Part shown: positions 1-15,300 of the stretch, in pieces
Layout of the letters: each line of letters opens with the position of its first letter
Position numbering within the stretch: position 1 is the stretch's first letter
From: Sindora glabra
Lineage: Eukaryota > Streptophyta > Magnoliopsida > Fabales > Fabaceae
Assembly (NCBI GenBank): GCA_020226215.1
Contig: CM035227.1
Coordinates: forward strand, 108,731,732 to 108,795,731
Length of the DNA stretch: 64,000 bases
Direction: 5' to 3'
Notes under the pieces: model-generated
The model's input: the letters and a program-made list of their open reading frames with translations, nothing else
Database searches by the model: none
Told to the model about the DNA's origin: nothing
Program-made: the position numbers and the translations under genes

Positions 1-161
1 TGGAAGAGAACACTAATAATGTATTTTAGTAATGAAGACTAAGCACATCATAAGACCCCTAATGCTCTATTCATATAGAGCTACTAAGAAATAAGGACTT
101 AAACCCATAATATAACCTAAGCCCAAACCATGATCCAATTACTAAATAATACTTTCTAACA
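1..161 (-). repeat. LTR fragment of the non-coding LTR family
   Basis: The sequence matches the LTR at 3882-4130 in the same orientation. Shared features are the ATATAGAG and TCACTAAGAAA-like core, the CATAATATAACCTAAGCCC block and an end at TTTCTAACA. No internal sequence follows it, so it is a solo or truncated LTR in the last visible intron. Confidence 0.6.
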
Positions 162-325
162 GGTTGTAACTAATGCAAACTAGATTTTAGTATGTACATG
201 TACTTGCTGAAAAAAGCTCAGCACTCATTTCAATTATCATACATGTACTAGCCTGATTGCATATGCGCTGCGGCCTCCTACTCAAACAGAGTCCAAAGCA
301 ACAAATGCAAAAATATTAAGTCCAC
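162..325. other. Intron sequence with no recognised feature
   Basis: This stretch lies between the LTR fragment and exon 32. No continuation of NPC1 (the expected GITLTKLVG-like exon) could be read here on the minus strand. Confidence 0.6.
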
Positions 326-393
326 CTGAATACAGAAGCCCCCATGGTGCACAATGCTGTCTTTGCACGTTGGTTCCTGTCCCCAGTGCTTAC
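326..393 (-). CDS. NPC1: NPC1 exon 32 of window (last visible)
   Basis: This exon has 68 bp and ends in phase 2. It encodes VSTGDRNQR and then [11 protein letters not shown]. The segment between them differs from the usual family motif (RMKEAL-type), while TMGASVF is preserved. The next exon, expected to begin GITLTK, is not found between 1 and 325 and must lie outside the window. Confidence 0.87.
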
Positions 394-3300
394 CTGTATA
401 GATAAAAACAATATCAGATCACACAGCAAATAAGTTTAGTAACCAATTGGCAGGTGGTCCAATTAAATAGAATCTCTGGTATGTTTGGGAGTTAGAAGGG
501 AAAGGAAGGGAAGATAAGAAGAGAATGGAGGCAAAGGAAGGGAGGGGAATAGATGGTAACATGGTTAAGTCATGACTCTTCCTCTCCTTGTTTAGATGTT
601 TAGAAAATCTTCCCAATTCCAAATTGAAGGGGAATATAAAAAATGTTAGTGCCAGAGGAAGTGTGCGGAATTTGGAGGATTGATCAAAATTCCCCATTCG
701 CTTCCCTTCCTTTACTAAAACTCCAAAGAAACCATAAGTATTGGCTGTATGAAATACACTTCCCAGGTCGATGGAAGAGGAAGAATTGCATTATCCATAA
801 CGATCTCCATAGTACCATTCATGTAATGTAGAGGGCGGTGGTAGTGCTATGTTTTGATAGAGGAGAGTGTAGGGAGGGGAAGAACGGTCATGTCCCAACA
901 TTCTCCTTGTTTGGGAGTTTTGATTAAGGAGGGAAAGAGATTCAAGATTTATAGCTATTCCTCCAAAGTTCTCCAACACCTTTTACTATTTACTATTTTG
1001 CATTACTCTAATTTGGGGGATTTTGGAAGATTTTGTAAACATCAAAACAACGGGAAGGTAAATCCTCCCTTAACTATACATCCTCCTCCTTTTCCTCTCC
1101 TTCCATTCTCTTTCATTATCTTCCCTTTACTTTCTCACCTAACTCCCAAAAATACCATAAAAATTTTCTTCTTGACAAATGTAACTATCTACTCGAAGAT
1201 CATAGGATCGTAATGGGTACAACCCAAGAAATCATAAAATTAAGGATTATACTAACCATGAAAGCATGTGCTATATGCACACAGAACTCAACAGCAATCC
1301 CTATAGACATAATAAGGTTTACGACAGACACTGCATTTAGTTGAATATTCAGAATTGCCATTACACCCTACAGGAAACAACACAGCCAATAAATTTCGAT
1401 ATTTAAGTGAGATAACAACTGGATAGAGAAACGAATATATAGTTAAAAGGCAATTTATAGAAAATATGGATTTTTAAAAGGCCTAATAAATTAGATTATT
1501 GTGGAAGTTACCATGAGGTCAACAATAATCATGACCAGAACAAGTAAAATGATTGCAGAACTCCACAAGCTGCATTTGAAAAACAATAATTCAAAAAAAG
1601 AATGATAAGTATCATGTTTTAATCATGTAACGGAGGATTTATGCAATATTACAGAAAATGCTTACACTACTTAAGTTTGGATAGAATTTATACCTGCATG
1701 TGATACCCAGACAAACAACAAAAACAGCACCTGTCATATGATCACAAGTTAATCAATCTTTGTTTAAAAATTAAATCACTAAGATTGTACACACAAGTAA
1801 TAATTGAAAACTTTATTTCAAGCAGAAGAGGGAAACAAAAGACAAAAGAGATGGGGAACCAATATAAGGAAACATTGCCATATTTTAGTTCTTGTTCCCG
1901 GAATATAGAAATAAAAAAGACTAACGTGATTGCAAAGACACCAGGAAAATGACACTGCTCAAATCTTGGGCAACAGCATAAGAAATAAAAGTAGTTCATA
2001 TCTTCACAGGAAGAAAAGTGGTTTGATGCTTATAACTTGCATGATATTGAATAATGAGGAGATAACAATGTACATAATCGAAGACCACAGATATTGTGAT
2101 TTTAAAAGAGTGAACAAAAGACAATAAGTAATTACAGAAAGCAACAGAAGATCAAGATCGAAAGATATAGATGCACACATATAAATGCAAGGGTTCAAAT
2201 ATGAGTATCAAACTTTCTACAACAGTCTTTAAAAATACCAACCAAGTGCTATTGTAATGTTGATCAAGGCTATCTTCCATATATCCAGGTATTGTTCAAA
2301 GAAGATATAGAACACTGAGTATGGAAAGATATCCATCTGCAACATAGATCTAGTCAGCAAGATATTCAATTCAAATAAATAAAAAAGAAGCATCATTACA
2401 GGACAAAAACTCCAAATTTATTAAATACCTGAAAGCTCAAGAGAAAATGGGAAAAGATCCCAAATTAGACCATTTCTACAAACTTAAAAGGATGATATAT
2501 AAAAAGAGATCAGCCATCTGCATTTTTTTATTATTTAGACTTAATTGCAGTTCAGGTCCTCGTATTTTCAAAATTAATGCTGACTTTAGCCCTGTAGTCC
2601 AACTTCAAAGTTACATCAATGTTTTACCTAGTTTCAAAATTGAAGTAACAACATCCAATTTTGACTCACCTTAGACCAACTTGATTAAATTGGATGATGT
2701 GTTACCAATTTTATCTGATCTGGCACATTTCTAGGAGGATCCTAGGATGGGAAAGCTCTGAGCCTATCGTCTTTTGATCATTTTCAATGTCCTTTTGTCT
2801 CTATTGGCTTCACAAAGCCGTTATTTCTTCTTTTACACAAAAACATAATGATTTTACTTAAAATTTTCATTTCATCTGGAGTCTTAATGACAGAGAGACC
2901 TTTGAGTTGTTGATCTCGTTGAATTTGCAAAACTGACACAGGATGGAAGCATGTACATAGATACTAGTAACAGTTTATTTGATAATCTTGAATCCATAAG
3001 GAAAATAACTCTGGAATTCACCAAAAAAGAGGAAAAATACTTTGAATATGAATAAAATAAGAAGTGAAATTTAGAAGCAAAACTTAAAGCATACAATATT
3101 TGAAGTTACGTCACAAAATCGTGTTTGATATTCCTTTAAACTAACATTCTCAATTGCTTATATGCTTAAATAGATAACCTACCAATTAGTAAATTAAACA
3201 ATTTTTTAGAAGCTCCAATTTTATTTAAAATCAAATTTGTGTTTGACAATAAAAGTGGAAGTCAAAACATGAAAGAAAAAAATCTGAAAGGCACCCAAAT

Positions 3301-6300
3301 ATCAATCGGAAATAGACCCAGTTGAAATCCCTAATTCCCCGTATATGTACTGTCACCGACTCTCCATTCACAAATTCATTTGGGCTTCTCTCTTGATTGT
3401 CAGTTTTGTCCTGTAGGGTTTTGATTCTTTGATTGCATTTGGAATTTTAGGTAATCTGATGATGACAGTAAGAATTTGTTTCTCCAATATCTGAACTAAT
3501 GTGAAGAAAGTTAAGATCTTCATTTGCTTCAGTTTCATTCATTTCTCGAAAATGTCCACATTTAGCTGAGTTAAAACAAAAATTATAAAAAAAGAATTCC
3601 AACATCTTTGCAATCTACTACTATAGGTAGATGGTTGCATGTCATATATCTCTTAAATATTGGCTCCAAGCATTATAAGCTTTCTATGTAACTTATAGCA
3701 CCTTAGAATCATCCAAATAAGAAATGTATAGTCTATTTTGCATTACATATTGATGTCTTATTTATAGACATGATAAGCCTTCCTCAACAAGTAAATATTC
3801 TTCCAAAAGAGTCTTACATCATATAGCATCCTACTAAAACTTCGATATTATTTATCCCCAAACTACTATAGAGAACTAAATTGTTGAAAAACAAGGGATT
3901 TAAAAGAGAAAAGTAGAGAAAGACAAGAGAGAATAAAGGGGAAACCTTGATGTTTTGTTGAATGAATGGGAGGTTGAATTATTACATAAAACATAGCCCT
4001 ATTGCCTGATTTATATAGAGTCACTAAGAAACATAAAGACTCTAATACTTTAGGTGCAAAATGAGTAATCCCATAACATAACCTAATCCCATAACATTAT
4101 AAGTCTAATTACTAATATTACTCTCTTACATTTCCCCTCAACCCGAAGCTAAATCTTAAGCTTGTTACATAAATTTGAACTCCAAAATCAAAATGCAATA
4201 AAACATAACTATAAACAAAACTTGATAAACTTCAGACTTCACAAACGGCTGGTGAAGATTCTCTTTGAATGAAAACATCCACAAACCCCAAAACCCTTGT
4301 AGAAATACCAACAACTTCCAGACATTTTCTGCTAACTTCCCTTGAGCTGCTCCCTCAACTTAGCCCAAAACACCAACATCTAAGGCCAGACACAGCTTCT
4401 AGAAGTCACCACCACCTATGGCTGAACACAGCTTCCAGAAGTTTCCTCCATTTCCTAGTCCAAAAACATTAACACCTTGCACTGGCCACTCAACTAGCCC
4501 TTCAACCCTATTTGATGGGAATGAACTAGGCACGAACCAATTCAATGCTAGGCAAGCAAAACCATAGGTGTAAACTACCTCAAATAAAGGATAATCTCAC
4601 CAAATCTGACCTGTACAAACACAAGTCACTAAACAATGTCTCAAATGTCATGAAGACACCAAACCTAGTGGTATATCTAATGCCAAATGTGCATAGTAGC
4701 AAACAACAAAATTTTGTCCACAACAAAATTGCATGAACTGAAGCTACACTCAACAACTTTTTCTCATTGAAATTGTTGCTGCTGGTCCAAAAAGCTACTC
4801 CTTGTAGTAACTCACCAAATCACATCTCCACTAGCCCAAAAATGAACTTTAGTGGAATGCATAGCATACTCCAATGTCAAAACACTAGAAAACACAAAAC
4901 AACATCACTTGAAGCCAAATATTACATAAAGCAACTTGAAACAAAACCAATTTCAAGGCAAAATCTACCAAATTTGAACTCAAACTCCACAAAGTAGCAA
5001 CAAAATTATGAACCAACAACAAAATCCACAAAATTTCTCTCCGTGCTGAACAACAACGGCACACTCAAACCAAAAGAGCTGAACCCCATGAGATCACACC
5101 CAGCCAAAAGGAAAAAAAAAGATACCATCACCAAATTCGCCAAAATGTGCCCAGATCTGAATTAGCAACAAATCGTTCTTTGAACAGTGACAAGTCACCA
5201 CCAAATACCAAAACCAGTGCTACCTAGATCATCACAAACCTGAGCTACCCAAACCTTAGCAATCAAATAACCAAAAAAAACTGCACTGAGTTGTGTCCAA
5301 AACCATTGACAATAGTCTCACAACATTAGAATTCACCAAATATAAGTCCACACAGCATATTAGCACCAGAAATAGCAACTGATCAATCATGGTTAAGAAT
5401 CCAACAGAAATTTAACCAGAAAATTAACCAGAAATCAAAAACCCACTTTAGAGGTACCAACAGAAATTTAACCAGAAAATTATCCAGAAATCAAAAACCC
5501 ACTTTAGAGGTACCAAATTGCAACACCACCCACACAGGGTGGTTCAAAAGTTGTCAGAGGTGCCCTAGAAAGAACCGCATCGCAAGAAAACATTAAACCC
5601 AAAACACCTCAAATAGCCTCAAACTGCACACCAAACAGGACTTTGCCAGAACCACCACCTCCATTTGACAGTGATCATAGCGGCGGGGGCAGCTGCAGTG
5701 GTGGCAGTAGTCACTTGGTAACATAATCTGAAATCTTGGGGGATGCAGGGATTTGAATGGGGGAGTTTATTCACAGTAAGTACCAGTAAGATATTCTACT
5801 ACATGTGAACCAAACACTTAGTGAAGAAATAATTTTTTTTTTATTCCATTTCCAAACCCTCAAATCTTCCAATCAAACGCCAGCTTAGTCCTTTAACATT
5901 TTCTATCTTCTGAAGATCCCTCATCCTATTTTCTATAATCTTTTTCCTTCTCTTAATATTATTTTCTTTTCTGTCAAAAAAAAATCTGATATGGCACCCA
6001 TGGACAGAAAAGCCAATGTTAATACATTAGTTATTATGGGCTAAGATAGGCTAGTGAACCATGGGCTGTGGGCCTACCTATTGTAACCCACCCTATGTAC
6101 AAACTTTATTATAAATAGATGTTGCCCACCTTAGTTGAGGATATGACCTTACAATTCTCTCTTCTCTCCTAACAGCCACAAATGATGTGGACAATGCATC
6201 TTGCATGGCATTCGATGTGGACATGTCAAGATAGATGACAGATGACATAGGCCACATGGCAAAATTGGCACACTATGTTGCTTCTGTGTGATACTGTGGT

Positions 6301-9300
6301 AGATGTTATGGACCCAGTTAGACCTACTTGTTTCAATTCTAAAACTGGGGATGATATTGCTGCAATTGACAATAGATAGAAAAAAATTGGAACAAATTCA
6401 AAATGTAAAGACCAAATCTATAACCAAGCCTATCATAAATCTCAAGTCTCCTTGCGCTGCAAGGTGATTGAGACTTAGCTCAAGAAAAATAAGGCAGATA
6501 CTTAAAAATAAAACAATATATTAGTAAAAGACAAACATCACAATATAAAGAAAAAATTGGAACTAGTGATAACAATTGCACAATATTCTACCATAAAGAC
6601 ATGCCAAGAGAAAAAAGCACTGTCAATTTCTAAGCTATTCACGTGGAAAACTACAATGTTTGGACTCTGAACATTAAACAACAGAGGTAAGAAACCATGA
6701 TGCAGTTCAAACCTTTAGAGAATCAGAAATCCTTGATGAAAAATCTCGAGCAGCTTTCAACGCATTAACATAGTCAACCTAACAAGAATTCTAGTGAGAT
6801 CAAACAGAAAATTATACGGCAGAATAGATGCTGAAACTAAACAAACAGGCTATTAATTAAGACACTGCATACTTGTCTATTGATTGGTGTATGATATGTG
6901 CGAAACTCAGATGCTTGTATAACACCACTCTTGTAACCTGGAAATAATTTATAAGAAAAAGAAAACTATTTATATTACATTGCACAAGCAGAAAAGCCTC
7001 ACAAAATTCAGAAAATAGAGGTAAGCAGTAAAGACATGGAATCTTACTGACCATTCAGATCTAAACTGTTGGTGTAAGCCCCATGGCCACCCTTTGCACA
7101 ATCAGCTGATGGCAGTGCATTAAGAAACCATGGAAGCTTTTCTCTGAATTGTGCAGTAGATGGACGGTCATCAACTAAATCAGATCGGCGAAAACACTAA
7201 GAATCAACCAAAAGTATTAATGCTTCTCTTAATGAACCACTTCAAGTTACAACCAAAACTCTTCGACATAGTGTTAACATTAGTATGCAACATAAAGAAG
7301 AAAGGACATTACTGTTGTACAGTCTTTGCACACTCCACCAAACCCACATGGTCCGTCTGGCAAACAACAAGGTGGCTGAAGAAACAAAAACCTCCACTTT
7401 AGTAATTGAATGGTATAATATCTTACAGCTAGCAACATCTAACAAGATCATTCTTCAACTGATTGTTGTGGTGAGGGAATCTTGAGGCCAAAGGAAAGGA
7501 AACACAGGATTTTTTTATGTATGGACCATGCATCAACTTCAAACATGTAGGAAAGAAGAATGAGCTATCAGCCAACCCAGAAATTTGGGCTACAGACCTG
7601 ATCGTCTGGTGGGCAGTAGGAACCATTGCTAAATTTTCGACAGCAACCAAAAGCTTCAGGTGAGATCCATACAAGAAAATCATCAAGCCATGAGGCAGCT
7701 GGCTTGGCAATGTAGGTTGACTCTGGCACCAATGATGCCCTTGATATCTGCAGCATTACAAAGCAAGAAAGACCTATGAGAGAGAGAAAACCTCACTGCT
7801 CAAAGCAAGTTAGAATGGGTAAGACAGATACACTAGAACAAGATAGAATACAACACAGAAGGAATGCCCGCCATTCAAGTCAACCATGCAGGGGCTGCAA
7901 CATATGTAGATCATAAAGAACTAACTTGATAAATAAACAGGAACAGAGACATCAAGAGAAGGTATAGAGGAATTGAGGTCTGGACATCTCTCAAACGATA
8001 TGTACTAATGACACAGTCATTAGAGTATTAAATTTGAATATATCAACGTATTGGCCATTAATAATAATATGGAAAGTCTTGAATGAAGGATATTGATGGT
8101 AACAGCCAAATTTTAAAGAACGAGTTTTCTATTAAATTACCTCATTTAAAAGAGAGTTAGAATCACAATGGCTAATGGAACATAGCTGATTTGTATGTCT
8201 TGATTCCAAGCTGCAAGAGTCACAGGAAACCAGTTCAAGCAATCAGATAGTTACTTCTTTTTAACAGTATGGGAACTTTTCCACATTTCTTATCCATTTT
8301 CAGTTGCATGCAAACTTGCAGGAGGTATATAAAGAAAAAACCACCACTTCCGTAATAGCTATAAAATTGAAAAGTTTTAAAAACATAGTAACATCCCATG
8401 CATAAAGAGGATTGTACAATAACACTAAGAAAAGTAAGCAACCTGTAATTGTAATCCTTTACAACAAAATATAATGGAGGGCCAACTCTGAGGTATTCTG
8501 AGATGTTGTTAAAATAACCCTGGCACCAATGGGAAACAGAAGGTAAGGGACTGGACAAGACAGCAAGAAGGTGAAAGAAATGCAAAAAACATTAGTAGAA
8601 AATGAGAATTCTAAACCTGAAGGTAGGAATCTCGAGGAAGAACAATCTTTTGCTCCAGACCAGGTTCAATTCTTGTACATAATGCCTATTCAAATAAAGA
8701 GCACAATGACATGGATTGGTGGCATCCATAAGAGTTCAAACATAGGTGGAGACCACTTTTTCATTTCACAAGAAACTTACAATGCCTGCTAGAGTAAATG
8801 CAACAAAAATAAGAATGACTGCAATTTTCACTCCCCAAAGTCCAAGAATTGGCGCATGCACCTCCTAGAGTTAATCAGCAATAGCAAAGTTATCCTCCAA
8901 AAGAAAAGCAAGAGAATGTAAAATGTTTTTCTGACTAATTGAGTAGAGTTTAGCAGTCAGAACGAATAACAATCACTGGTACATAAAAGATGAGTAGCTC
9001 AGTAACATCCAATTTTTATTGAGACCATCCATACAACTATTTACATATAACAATACCTTCATATATCGTGTCAGCAATCCATCTCTTTCCAGCCCGATGC
9101 CTACACATATCATAATATTATGAGAACTATTCACACCACATATCTGAGAAAAACCAAAGTACTTATGAGTGCCATAGTTTACATATACCTTGACTCTGTT
9201 GCATAGACGATGAAGTCACCTTTATGCATGGAAAACAGTCTATCCTATTATCCTCAGCTCTCATACAGTCAAAAGTCACCAAAGCCACAAAGGCAGTAAT

Positions 9301-12300
9301 CTGCAGAAGGAAGTCCAGAAGAACAGCCAAAGCTACAAACAAAGAAATTGTTAAAAGTTAGGAAACATGGAGAAAATCACATTTGTAGTGCACCAAAATG
9401 TGATATACTCCAGCTTGGTTTAGGATTATTTTTGTCAATTATAACATCCTCTTGTATATGTCTAAATATTGATCTACCTGTCCCCGAGTTGGGATTAAAG
9501 TTAATGCACACAATTATTTCAATACACCATTTACTTGGCGAGGCGGAATTAGGAAACAGTTTACCCATGAAATTATAGTGTGATAATAAAGCAAAAATTC
9601 ACATGGCACCCAAATAAATGTTTTGTGAGGACCAAACACAAAAGGACTGCCATTATATTCATGAAAAAAATCCAAAGGGCTTGAATTTATAATGTGAAGA
9701 ACAGTGAGTGGCCTTTAGATATTTTGACTCAAGCTCTCAATGATAACCAAGTTGGGAACATTCATAAACGAGCTAGACATGATTAATGACAGATACCTAT
9801 GCTCTAGCTTAATGGGGAGGGTTATGAATAATGTGATATACAGGTTTTTTTTTTTCTTTTACCAAGAGCAAAGTCATTTATGGTAATAAGGGTTAATGCA
9901 GTTAAGGCACACGGCATGGCATGTGACAAGTTATACTAAAAAATTTTAACAAATATGTTTTTGGTATAAGAGAAATATTATTAAAGAAAGGAGAAAATTA
10001 CCCAAAAAAAAAAAAAATAGAGGATAAGAAATCCTCAAATGAAAGGAAGAAAATTAAAATAAACAATAAAACACCAAGGAGACCATCCTACCAAAGATCA
10101 AAATAGATTTCCAATTCCATTGCAAATTGGTCAAATTTATCCCTCTAAAGAAACCTAGAGCTTCAAGCCAAATGACATTGTTAGGATTATGGTATGATAA
10201 GAAATTATCTTAGATTGAGAATTATGTTATAATACAAAATATCTTAGATTGATTATTGTTGATTTTAGATTTCAGATTATGTTATGGGTTTACTTATCTT
10301 CCACTCAAAATTAAGGGTATTAGAGTATTTATGTTTATTAGTAACTCTGTATAAATAGAACATTAGTGTTGAATCTTATGTAAAATCCAGCTTCTTATTC
10401 ATTCTATAATATTAGTATTTTCTCTTACTCTCTAACTTTTCTCTATTCTATCCTTCTAAATCTTAATCATGTTTCTCAACATGATATCCGAGCAGTACCA
10501 TCTGCCATGAGTCGGTGCATTATACTACTGCCAGCAACCTTAAAGAGGTTATATAGTATTTGGGTTTGATGCAAATGGAGGGTTTTGAAGTTTTAGGAGG
10601 AAAGGGAATAATGGAGGTCAGAAACAGAAAGCCTTTTTTTCCAAAGGCAGCAGAACCTTAGTGAGCAGCAGAAGCAGATTCCCTCGAGGATGAGGGCCCT
10701 AACACCAACTTGAATTTGTTGAAATGGCTTTAGCAATGGCTACAGTTAGGGAGTGTATTTATATACAAAAGATGCAATCAATCAAAAGATAATACAGTCA
10801 AATTAGAGATAATTATCCTAATCCAAATTCTGATCAAGCTAGGAAGGAAAAAATAATGGATCTATCAAACTGGAATCAATCTAAATATTTTAGAATAATT
10901 TCCTAATATACACATAATCTTAACAAGGAGATTAGGCAGGTGGCTCCTGGTGGAACTGCATCGTGTGGTGGCAGGAACAGTGACAACAGAGGTGGATGGT
11001 AATGAGTAGTGACATATTAAGATTCCCCTTTTTTCATTATTTTATATTTTATATACCTTCTTGGGCTCATCCTTCACTTTGGGATAAAGGAAATTGTGGA
11101 TAAGGTTTTATGATATGTTTTACACACCAAATACATGACAAGACTATATTTTATAGATTATTCTGTACTATCAAGCCTTATAACGCATCAAAGGAGTCTT
11201 TATAGGTTATCCTATACTATTAGGCCTTATAATGCACCATAAGAGTCCTAGCAGAATAATAAAAAATCCACGTATGTCCAGAATAAAACACCACATTTAG
11301 CACCTTAATGACAAATATACATTCCATGACAAAATTGGCATGAATATCTCTAGTAACAAACTTGAAAATTTTTGGTATGAAAACAAACATTTCTCTCATT
11401 TCTTAGACACATTGGCCATAGTTTTGATTCTTCTATATCTCAAGTAATCTATTAATTGAAACCGTAGGTGTTTATGAATAATGTCTTCACAATCTCTTTC
11501 ATGTTTCTTAATAACATTCAATATGAGGTACTTTATCTGGTTGCTGTATACTAAAATTGTTTCCATAAAGTGTACAAGATGAAAAGCAAGAAAAATTCTA
11601 AAACCTGCAAACATGGAGAAAACACGGCATGCCGGCATAGAAATGAAAGATCCTACTGCAAATGCAAGAATCTCAGATAAGCTGGCAAGTGTTATAGAAG
11701 GTCCAACTTCCCCCAGTGCATTACTTATTCTTTCTTCTAGTGGTAACACTGCAGATTGACGTTTCATAGCGTGTACCAGTATACACATGTTATCTACACC
11801 AACCTGAATGCACAATATAAATCCACAAAATAGAGTGAGGCATTTTTGAAAAGAACAACTAAAACTTCATTGGAAACCGCCAACAAACTTTTTAACATCA
11901 GAAAAATTATAGAAGCATATCAAATATCAAAGAGATTAGTTAGCCGACTAATGGTCTGCTTTGCTGTGTTTAAAGAGGTTTATTATCAGCTGACTGTAGA
12001 TGTTATATTTGAAAATGGTATTAGCTATATTAGGAAATCAAATATGATCCTAGTTTAGGCTTAGATTGGTTTTTGATTTCTTCTGTTAATCTTTGATCGA
12101 TGTAATTAGGTGGATTGATTGTAATTAAGAAATGTATAAATGAACCTCAATCCTGAGTACATTGCTTAAGCAATCTCAAAATTTATTATCTGAATTTAAG
12201 TTGGTATCAAAGCTCTCATCTTTGACAGACTCTACTTCGGTTGTAGCCCTTTCTACCATTGCTTCATTTTTTTTTCAATAATTATCTGATTTCCGGTTTG

Positions 12301-15300
12301 CATATATCACATCCTAAGTCAATCCCAGATCTTCAAATCTCATTAAATTACTCAAATTACCCTGATTCCACCTTCTGTTTGGATTTAGATTCAAGCTCTT
12401 CAGTTTGGATCTTTGCACGTCTTATTTCTGCACAGCAAGCACAACAATGTTGCTGTCTAATTTGATTCACCAAGTATTCTCGCAAATTTTGCAAAATTAC
12501 ATTTATATTCAGCTTCTCTGGAATTTTCCCAGTTGTTCCCAGCAGCAGGTGACATGTGCCCCTTCTCCACACGCATGTGAAGCCCATGCACCACATTCTT
12601 CAAGCACATGTGCTACATGCGCCACCACTCCTGGACTGTACTCTCCCACTGAGTCGTTCTGTAACATCAAATCCTCTGTTACAGTGATAAAATACCCTCT
12701 TCTGGCTTAGACAGGTCAGTGTTAGTTTTGGAACAATGTCTAAAGCTTCAATCATCAGTTCCTCATCTGGTACTATTTCTTCCTATTTATTTAGTAATCC
12801 TACAATATGTCTATCTCATTCAGCATCAATGTATATTGGACCTTGTTACATGATTCGGGGGTTTTTAATCACATATTTGGTAACCAATCTTTATCACCCA
12901 GTTTAATTGCACCAATAAATCTCTTCCTACTATTACCTCAGCTAATAGATCTAAAATAGCTGAACAAAGTATTAGTGAGGTGAAACCTCTTCCTTCTTTA
13001 CCACTACAAAAATCTCTTTATATACCTAATTGTCCTCTCAATTTAATTTATATTAGTCAACTTACACATACTCTTAATTGTTCTGTGACACTGTTGATTT
13101 TTTTGTCATACAAGATTGGAGTACAGGGATGACGATTGGTACCAAGTATCAGTTGTAGGGACTTTATTACATCCAACTAGCTTTTCCAATAATTTGTGAA
13201 GCAACTAAATCTCCTAAGTTGCTTCACTATTATTTAGGTAATCCTAGAATTGGAAAGATTTGCAAAATGTTTCCTAGTCTTTCAACCTCTCAGTCATTAA
13301 AGTGTGAGTTTTGTCAACTTGGTAAGCATGAACACAATTCATTCCTTCGTAGAACTCAAAATAGAACCGGATCTTTATTTTCTGTTGTTCATTATGATGT
13401 TTAGGGTCCCAGTTATGTCATTTTAGATTTGAATTTTCAGTATTTTGTTACATTTATTAATGATTATTCTTGGTGCACTTCGTTATATTTAATGAAAAAT
13501 CATTTTGAAGTTATTTTCAATTTTTAAGCCTTTTTGTTTTGAAATACACAATTCATTCGGTTTACAAATTCGTATGCTTTGGATTGACAATGCTTGAGAC
13601 TATTTTTCTGCATTTTTTTCTTCTTCCATGTCTTTCGAAGGCATTCTTTATCAATCCGCATGTCCACACATAACAAAATGACATTGCTAAAAGAAAAAAT
13701 CAACATTTAATTGAAACAACATAAATTCTTTTGTTGCATACAAATATTCCTTTTGTTTTTGGGCCAATGCTATTCATATACCATGTTATTTAATTAATCG
13801 TACATTTTTTTTCATTTTGAATAATCAAGTTCCTCAGTTTTTCCAAAAAACCCATGTATAAACTTCCTCTTCATGTGTTTGCATGCACTAGTTTGTTCAT
13901 GATTTCAGTTGAGATTTATTCCTTAATTTATTTACTGATTCCTTGTTATCGTTGATTGATTCCCTGTTATCTTAGATTGATTCTGTTGTAATTGTATTCT
14001 GTGTTGTACAATATCTTCTTTCCTTATTAGGATAGATAATCAATCAGATTTATTCCTATAAATCTGATCTAGATTAGGATAGGTAATTAAGGCCAGATTT
14101 GGGCTTTATTCTAGGGAGATATTTATGGGCCTTTATCTATAAATTATAACTATTGATTATCTGAAATAAGATGAGTTTTTACCCTTTCAACTTGGTATCA
14201 GAGCTCCAGACCTAGGAGACTCTGCTTCCGCACTCAAAAACCTTGTCTACCTTCATCGCAGAATAGCCACCTTCATTGTGGCAAATCTTTCTATCTCTGC
14301 CATTGAAGCCCTGCAGATTATCTCATTTTTTTTTAGAAACCTAAACCTTGTTAACAGATCCTAGCCATCAAAATCTTCCCCATGTCTGGCCCAGAAGAGA
14401 CCGAAATTTCTAACACCTATCAAACCACAAACCCAGGCTCAACAACCCTAAATCCCAATGATCTACCTATCCTACATGCAACATACTGCCTTAATGGAAA
14501 AAATTACTTACAATAGGCTCAAGTCATCCGAACTACTCTCAAAGGGCGTCGAAAATTAAATCACATTGAGGGAACTGCATCGAGGAAAGAAGATTCTCAA
14601 TTTGAGATGTGGGATGATGAAAACTCCCTTATTATGACCTGGCTGTGGCATTCTATGACTCCTGAAATTAGCAAAAATTGTATGTTCCTCCCTACTGCTC
14701 GACAGATCTGGGAGAATTTACGACAAACCTATTCCATGAAGCAAGATTTATCAGCTTGTTTTGAGCTTAAGATCAAAATTTTTAGCATTAAGCAAGGGGC
14801 ACTTTCAGTAACTGATTATTATGGGATCTTCAATGGTCTTTGGATAGAATTGGATCAATATCAAAACCTGAGAATGGAATGTAGTAAGGACACAACCAAA
14901 TTAGCTCAATTTATTAAGAGGGATAGGATTTTTGAGTTCCTCTCTGGACAAAATCCTGAATTTGATCCAATTCGGGTTCAGATATTGGGAAAAGAAAAAC
15001 TTTCCTTACTCTTTGAAGTTTTCCACACAGTTTGTGGTGAAGAGAGCCGTAGAACTGTCATGTTGGATGACAAACCCACTAAGGGATCAGCTCTAACTAC
15101 CGGTAGGACTATCAAACCAGGTTCTCAGTCTTCCTCTTCCAAACTTGGTAGATGGTGCACTTATTGCAAGAAGAATGGTCACACTAGGGAAAACTACTTT
15201 AAACTTTATGGAAAGGATCAAGTTTTGAATCGTATTGGTGGATTTAGGAATATTAATCAAGGCCAAGTACATTTGACTACTAAAGAACCTGAGTCTATGG

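Noticed and set aside
240..325. Search for the next NPC1 exon
   Set aside because: No GITLTK-like coding sequence or suitable acceptor was seen, so the exon is taken to lie outside the window.
2004..2198. Hydrophobic minus-strand frames in intron 28-29 as a membrane exon of NPC1
   Set aside because: Exon 28 and the 37-bp exon at 1694-1730 join in phase and give the expected motif. These frames do not match the family.
9348..9578. Open frames on both strands next to exon 17
   Set aside because: They overlap each other, extend over the exon acceptor and carry no known motif. The spliced NPC1 exon explains the coding signal nearby.
12357..12710. Cysteine-rich open frames downstream of copia A's 5' LTR
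   Set aside because: Two frames on opposite strands overlap in the retrotransposon leader. There is no consistent cysteine pattern or signal peptide that would support a small secreted peptide.
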